Shown here: piece after piece, positions 59,945-64,000 of the stretch
How the letters are laid out: each line of letters begins with the position of its first letter
Position numbering within the stretch: the stretch's first letter is position 1
NCBI RefSeq assembly: GCF_001547895.1
Contig: NZ_AP014627.1
Location: 1,181,501 to 1,245,500, forward strand
Direction: 5' to 3'
DNA length: 64,000 nucleotides
DNA from: Pseudomonas sp. Os17
Lineage (GTDB): Bacteria; Pseudomonadota; Gammaproteobacteria; Pseudomonadales; Pseudomonadaceae
Notes under the pieces: generated by a model
Told to the model about the DNA's origin: nothing
Seen by the model: only the letters and a program-made list of their open reading frames with translations
The model's database searches: none
Translations under genes and position numbers: made by a program

Positions 59945-60586
59945 ATGGAAATCTTCCTGCAGACAGTGTTGTCGTTCCCCACAGTGCTGTTCAGCTTCAT
60001 GCTCTGCCTGGCCGTGATCTACTGGGCCGTGGTGGCCATGGGCATGCTTGAAGTCGACCTGCTGGACTTCGAGGCCGACTCGCTGCTCGACAGCGCCCAC
60101 GCCGGCGAAGGCCTGGCCGGGCTGCTGATCAAGTTCAAGCTCAACGGGGTGCCGGTCACCCTGGTGCTGACCCTGCTGATGTTCTTCAGCTGGTTCCTGA
60201 CCTATTTCGCCGAACTCTACGTCCTCAGCCACCTGCCCCTGGGCTGGCTGCGCTATCCCCTGGGCCTGTTGCTGGCCGTGGTTGCGCTGTTTCTGGCAGC
60301 GCCCATCAGCGCGGCCATCTGCCGCCCGCTGCGTCCGCTGTTTCACAAGATGGAAGCCACCAGCAGCCAGTCGGTGCTGGGGCAGACCGCTGTGGTGCGT
60401 AGCGGCAGAGTCACCCTGGAACACGGCGAAGCCGTGCTCGAGAACGGCGGCGCGGGCCTGATCCTGCGTGTGCGTGCCGATGAGGCGCGAGCTTTCAAAC
60501 GCGGCGATCGCGTCGTGTTACTGGAGTATCTGGAGGCGCAACACGCCTATCGGGTCATTACCGAGGACGAGTTTCGCGGCCTCTGA
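59945..60586 (+). CDS. yqiJ: YqiJ-like membrane protein with OB-fold C-domain
   Basis: A 213-residue inner-membrane protein: hydrophobic segments at about 10-35, 60-82 and 95-120, then a soluble OB-fold-like domain (about 140-213) related to NfeD. NfeD/YqiJ proteins are nearly always encoded next to flotillins, as here. ATG 59945 is preferred over an in-frame start at 59915. It lies 66 bases after pspA and 36 before yqiK. Confidence 0.9.
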   Translation: MEIFLQTVLSFPTVLFSFMLCLAVIYWAVVAMGMLEVDLLDFEADSLLDSAHAGEGLAGLLIKFKLNGVPVTLVLTLLMFFSWFLTYFAELYVLSHLPLGWLRYPLGLLLAVVALFLAAPISAAICRPLRPLFHKMEATSSQSVLGQTAVVRSGRVTLEHGEAVLENGGAGLILRVRADEARAFKRGDRVVLLEYLEAQHAYRVITEDEFRGL

Positions 60587-60622
60587 GCCCGGGCTTCCTC
60601 AGAATCAAAGGAGATTGATTGC

Positions 60623-62698
60623 ATGAATTTACCGTCGCTGCTGCCCATCCTGCTCGGGATCGGCCTCGTCGTCCTGGTGGTCTTCGGCCTGTTGGCCCTG
60701 TTCAAGGCCTTCTACATCAAGGTCCCCCAAGGCACGGCGCTGATCGTCAACGACATGTCCTCGACCCCCAAGGTGCACTTCACCGGCGCCCTGGTGTACC
60801 CGGTCATCCACCTCAAGGAGTTCATGCGCATCTCGCTGATCACCCTGGAAGTCGACCGTCGGGCCAAGGATGGTCTGATCTGCCGCGACAACATGCGCGC
60901 CGACATCACCGTGGCCTTCTACCTGCGGGTCAATGAAACCCAGGAAGACGTGCTCAAGGTGGCCAAGGCCATCGGTGTCGACCGCGCCTCCGACCGCGCC
61001 GCGGTCAACGAGCTGTTCAACGCCAAGTTCTCCGAAGCGCTGAAGACCGTGGGCAAGCAGTTCGACTTCGTCCAGCTGTTCGAAAACCGCCAGGACTTCC
61101 GCGACCGCATCATCGAGATCATCGGCAACGACCTCAACGGCTATGTGCTGGAAGACGTGGCCATCGACTACCTGGAGCAGACCGCCAAGCATTCCCTGGA
61201 CCCGAGCAACATTCTCGACGCCGAGGGTATCCGCAAGATCACCGAGCTGACCGCGGCGCAGAACGTCATCACCAACGAACTGGAGCGCAACCAGGAACTG
61301 GCGATCCAGAAGAAGAACGTCGAGACCCGCGAAGCCTCGCTGTCGCTGGAACGCCAGCAGGCCGACGCCGAAGCGCGGCAGAAGCGCGAGATCGAAACCA
61401 TCCGCGCCCGCGAGGAAGCCGAGACCGCCAAGGTCAAGGAAGAAGAGCGTCTGAAGGCCGAACAGGCCCGTATCCAGGCGCAGCAGGAAATCGACGTGCG
61501 CACCGAGAACCATCAGCGCGAAGTCGAAGTGGCCCAGCAGAACCGCCAGCGTGCGGTGGTCATCGAAGTGGAGAAAGTCACCCGCGCCAAGGACCTGGAA
61601 GTGGTGGCCCGCGAGCGTGAAGTGGAACTGCAGCGCATCGAGAAAGAAAAGGCCCTGGAAGAGCAGCGCAAGAACATCGCCACGGTGATCCGTGAGCGGG
61701 TCGCGGTGGAGAAGACCGTGGCCCAGGAAGAAGAGCGGATCAAGGAAGTGCGCGAGGTTTCCGAAGCCGAGCGTGCCAAGCAAGTGGTGGTGATCCAGGC
61801 CCAGGCCGAAGCCGAGCAGGATCTGGTACGCCAGGTCAAACAGGCCGAAGCCGACGAAACCCGCTCCAAGCACAAGGCGGTGGAAATCAACAACCTGGCC
61901 CAGGCCGAGCTGGAAGCCGCGGCCAAGCAGGCCGAAGCCAAGAAACGCCTGGCCGAAGGCCTGGAAGCCGAGCGCGCCGCGCCTGGCCTGGCCGATGCCC
62001 GCGTGCTGGAAATCACTGCAGCGGCCCAGGAAAAAGAAGGCCTGGCGCAAGCCCGCGTCCGCACCGAGCAGCTGATTGCCGAAGCCCGTGGCGAGCAGGA
62101 AAAAGGCCTGGCCGACGCCCGCATCATGGAAGCCCAGGCGGCGGCCAAGGAGAAGGACGGCCTGGCCGAAGCCAAGGTCATGGAAGAGAAACTCGGGGCT
62201 CAGGCCCGTGGCGAAGAGCAACTGGGCGCGGCCAAGGCCAAGGCCACCAAGGACCTGGGTTCGGCCGAAGCCGAAGTGCTGCTGCAGCGCCTGAACGCCG
62301 AAGCCGAAGGCCTGGGCAAGAAGTTCGGTGCCCTGGATTCCCTCAGCGACAGCGCGCGGTCCCACGAAGAGTTCCGCATGCAACTGGAGAAGAACTTCGA
62401 GGAAGCGATGGCCGCCATCGCCGCCAACAAGGAGATCGCCAAGGACCAGGCCGAAGTGCTGTCGGCGGCCCTCAGCAAGGCCAAGATCGAGATCGTCGGC
62501 GGCGAAGGCGACTTCTTCAACTCCTTCGCCAAGTCGCTGTCGGTGGGCAAGGCCATCGAGGGCGTGGTGGGCAAGAGCCCGGTGGTCCAGGACGTCCTGG
62601 CACGCCTGCTCAATGGCAAGGGCGCCCCGGCGGTTGCCGCCGAACTGGCCGCCGCTGCCGTCTCGCGCAAGGCCGACACGCCGTCTGCCGAAGCCTGA
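60623..62698 (+). CDS. yqiK: Flotillin-family protein YqiK
   Basis: A 691-residue flotillin: one N-terminal membrane helix (~8-28), an SPFH/band-7 domain (~30-215) including VPQGTALIVND and RRAKDGLICRDNMRAD, then a very long charged coiled coil (~225-540) and a C-terminal oligomerisation region ending PSAEA. Flotillins build scaffold cages on the inner membrane. A GGAGA lies 9 bases before the ATG. Residues 455-534 contain two 40-residue tandem repeats (GLADAR...). It is normally paired with YqiJ and here also with PspA. Confidence 0.95.
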   Translation: MNLPSLLPILLGIGLVVLVVFGLLALFKAFYIKVPQGTALIVNDMSSTPKVHFTGALVYPVIHLKEFMRISLITLEVDRRAKDGLICRDNMRADITVAFYLRVNETQEDVLKVAKAIGVDRASDRAAVNELFNAKFSEALKTVGKQFDFVQLFENRQDFRDRIIEIIGNDLNGYVLEDVAIDYLEQTAKHSLDPSNILDAEGIRKITELTAAQNVITNELERNQELAIQKKNVETREASLSLERQQADAEARQKREIETIRAREEAETAKVKEEERLKAEQARIQAQQEIDVRTENHQREVEVAQQNRQRAVVIEVEKVTRAKDLEVVAREREVELQRIEKEKALEEQRKNIATVIRERVAVEKTVAQEEERIKEVREVSEAERAKQVVVIQAQAEAEQDLVRQVKQAEADETRSKHKAVEINNLAQAELEAAAKQAEAKKRLAEGLEAERAAPGLADARVLEITAAAQEKEGLAQARVRTEQLIAEARGEQEKGLADARIMEAQAAAKEKDGLAEAKVMEEKLGAQARGEEQLGAAKAKATKDLGSAEAEVLLQRLNAEAEGLGKKFGALDSLSDSARSHEEFRMQLEKNFEEAMAAIAANKEIAKDQAEVLSAALSKAKIEIVGGEGDFFNSFAKSLSVGKAIEGVVGKSPVVQDVLARLLNGKGAPAVAAELAAAAVSRKADTPSAEA
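61985..62224 (+). repeat. Two tandem 120-bp coding repeats in yqiK
   Basis: Copies 61985-62104 and 62105-62224 encode two 40-residue units that begin GLADAR, share AAA(Q/K)EK(E/D)GLA near the middle, and have ARGE near the end (residues 455-494 and 495-534). Such repeats lengthen the coiled coil and could vary by slippage. Confidence 0.75.
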
Positions 62699-62716
62699 CC
62701 CACACCTGACACACCT

Positions 62717-62810
62717 GTAGCCGCTGCCGAAGGCTGCGACCGACTCCGTAGGAGGCGCAGCCCTTGAGGGCCTTCGGGCCCTCAAGCACGCAGCCCGCGG
62801 CAGCGGCTAC
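62717..62810. repeat. REPIN-like compound palindrome after yqiK
   Basis: GTAGCCGCTGCCG (62717-62729) and CGGCAGCGGCTAC (62798-62810) form perfect 13-base outer arms. Inside is a perfect 10-bp stem with a TTCG tetraloop (62763-62786). It is a third repeat family, distinct from the GAGCCGGC and GAGCGAGC types. Confidence 0.85.
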
Positions 62811-62829
62811 CGGCCTTGTGTCGGGCACC

Positions 62830-62860
62830 GGGCTCCAGGTTTGAGGAGCCCGCTTTTTTT
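62830..62860 (+). terminator. Terminator between yqiK and the DUF3686 ATPase gene
   Basis: GGGCTCC (62830-62836) pairs with GGAGCCC (62845-62851), followed by GC and seven T. It would stop most transcripts after yqiK, so the ATPase may be made at a lower level or from its own promoter. Confidence 0.88.
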
Positions 62861-62890
62861 GCACACCGCCGTAGATCCAGGAAGGCCACG

Positions 62891-64000
62891 ATGTCGGACG
62901 CTCAAGTCGCAACTCCCCCGCAGGACGTATTGGACAAGGCCGTCGCCGAAGGCGGCGCCTATGAGGTGCTGCACAAGCGCCTGCTGGACCAGGGCCAGCG
63001 CCTGCGGGCCACCACCGACGACCTCAACCAGAGGCGTCTCGACGAGTTCGGCAACAGCCGCATGGAAGTGGTCGGGCGGGTGCGCATCCGCACCGAGAAC
63101 AACTGCATCGCCCGGGACATCGTCCAGGTCGGCGACTGCCTGTTGTTCGGCTACAACGTGTTCATCGGCCTGAAGAAGGAAACCAGCGTCGCCGACGTGT
63201 TTTCCCTTTACCGGCTGGTGGAGGAGGGCGAAGGCTACGAAGCCGAGCCGGTGCCCCTGGAAGGCAGCTTCCTGGCGGCCCAGGGCTTCCTCAACGATTT
63301 CAACGAGCTCTACACCTATTACAAGAACACCCGCCTGCTGCAACTGGCGATCCGTGACGGCAAGCTGCTGGCGAGTTTCCAGATCGGCGAGCGCGTCACC
63401 GATGTGCGGGTGTTCCGCTGGTCGATCTCGGTGGACGGGCGCGAAGTCCGTTACATCGACAACCGTGGCGAACGGGATATCGCCCTGCCGGCGCCCTTCG
63501 ACTTCGAATGGAAGAAAGCCACCCGCGAGATGGTGGTCGAAGGCCGCTTCCCGCACCTGAACATCCTCGACACGGTGTTCGTCGAAACCATCGGCGGCGA
63601 CCTGACCATCAAGGTCGAGAACAACACCGAGTCCGGCCTGGGCATCTACCGCGAAGAGGTGCTGGACAAGACCCAGTCCCTGGACGACTCGCAGATCGAA
63701 TTCGCCCGCCTGGGCAGCCTGATCCTGCTCAAGGTCCTGCCGTACCGCGAAGAGCAGTGGCGCTACCTGGTGTTCAACAGCCTGACTCGCCAGGTGGAGC
63801 GCATCGACGCCATCGGCCTGGCCTGCGTGCAGTTGCCGGAAGACCACGGGATCATCTTCCCCGGTGGCTATTACCTGCAGAGCGGCGAGTACAAGACCTT
63901 CGAACAGTCCATGGACGGCATGCGCTTCAAGCGCTCGGTGCGCTCGCCCAACGGTGAAGATGTGCAGTACATCTTCTACCACCCGGAGCAGGGCCGCTCG
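62891..64000 (+). CDS. Large DUF3686-type ATPase ('DNA repair ATPase'), 5' part only
   Basis: An open frame from ATG 62891 runs 370 codons to the end of the window without a stop; it starts MSDAQVATPPQD. AGGAAGG lies 6-8 bases upstream. The visible part fits the N-terminal DUF3686 region of very large (about 1,700-residue) AAA proteins annotated as DNA-repair ATPases in pseudomonads. The text includes NNCIARDIVQVGDCLLFGYN and FRWSISVDGREVRYIDNRGE. The AAA modules would lie beyond the window. Such ATPases commonly neighbour PspA/flotillin genes; their function is unproved. Confidence 0.82.
   Translation, partial: MSDAQVATPPQDVLDKAVAEGGAYEVLHKRLLDQGQRLRATTDDLNQRRLDEFGNSRMEVVGRVRIRTENNCIARDIVQVGDCLLFGYNVFIGLKKETSVADVFSLYRLVEEGEGYEAEPVPLEGSFLAAQGFLNDFNELYTYYKNTRLLQLAIRDGKLLASFQIGERVTDVRVFRWSISVDGREVRYIDNRGERDIALPAPFDFEWKKATREMVVEGRFPHLNILDTVFVETIGGDLTIKVENNTESGLGIYREEVLDKTQSLDDSQIEFARLGSLILLKVLPYREEQWRYLVFNSLTRQVERIDAIGLACVQLPEDHGIIFPGGYYLQSGEYKTFEQSMDGMRFKRSVRSPNGEDVQYIFYHPEQGRS

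Noticed and set aside
60629..62785. A 718-codon minus-strand frame opposite yqiK
   Set aside because: It follows the coiled-coil codons of the flotillin in reverse, giving a Leu/Phe/Gly pattern with no domain. The flotillin itself is unambiguous.

Overview
The window is a contiguous stretch of a Pseudomonas chromosome, most likely the P. fluorescens/protegens/chlororaphis group. The grounds are GC-rich, densely packed codon-biased genes; near-identity of many products to remembered fluorescent-pseudomonad proteins (LptF, Era, TrmD, MltF); the Pseudomonas-type nag PTS locus with an EIIA-HPr-EI fusion; a DUF3509 protein; and repeated REP/REPIN palindromes built on GTAGGAGCCGGC- and GTAGGAGCGAGC-type cores. 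No tRNA, rRNA, insertion sequence, prophage or CRISPR array was seen.

Layout. 1-8.2 kb: end of an rlmF-like gene, then valS, an Ala/Pro-rich protein, holC and pepA (minus strand), with lptF-lptG (LPS export permeases) divergent from pepA. 8.2-14.5 kb: the lepA-lepB-rnc-era-recO-pdxJ block. 14.5-20.5 kb: mltF divergent from purL, then a YqfO-like gene. 20.6-27.8 kb: a five-gene N-acetylglucosamine operon (nagR-nagA-nagB-nagF-nagE) with a clear operator inside its promoter. 28-36.3 kb: an L,D-transpeptidase, two Nudix hydrolases, a gamma-carbonic anhydrase, a DUF1289 protein, a VUT-family membrane protein, purT, an MHS-type transporter, a CorC-like protein and a YpjD-like protein. 36.5-40.1 kb: ffh, then rpsP-rimM-trmD-rplS. 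40.1-49.8 kb: a DUF4132-type protein of unknown function, a thioesterase, a cation/proton antiporter, xerD-dsbC and hom-thrC.

49.8-55.4 kb carries a three-component signalling set like RocS1/RocR/RocA1: a 1201-residue BvgS-type sensor, an EAL response regulator, and a convergent LuxR-type regulator. The EAL domain has lost several catalytic residues. Next come a DUF3509 protein, a periplasmic-binding-like protein with an unclear start, and a class III CoA-transferase.

58.5-64 kb is the most intriguing region: yjfI (DUF2170) - PspA/IM30 - yqiJ (OB-fold/NfeD-like) - yqiK (flotillin) - start of a large DUF3686 'DNA repair ATPase', which runs off the window. This looks like a membrane-integrity/stress module. 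It is preceded by two tandem 13-bp repeats with an ACATGT core placed in and beside its likely promoter, and it contains a terminator that separates the flotillin from the ATPase.

Most of the window is core housekeeping. All assignments come from reading the sequence and from remembered family features; no database search was run.
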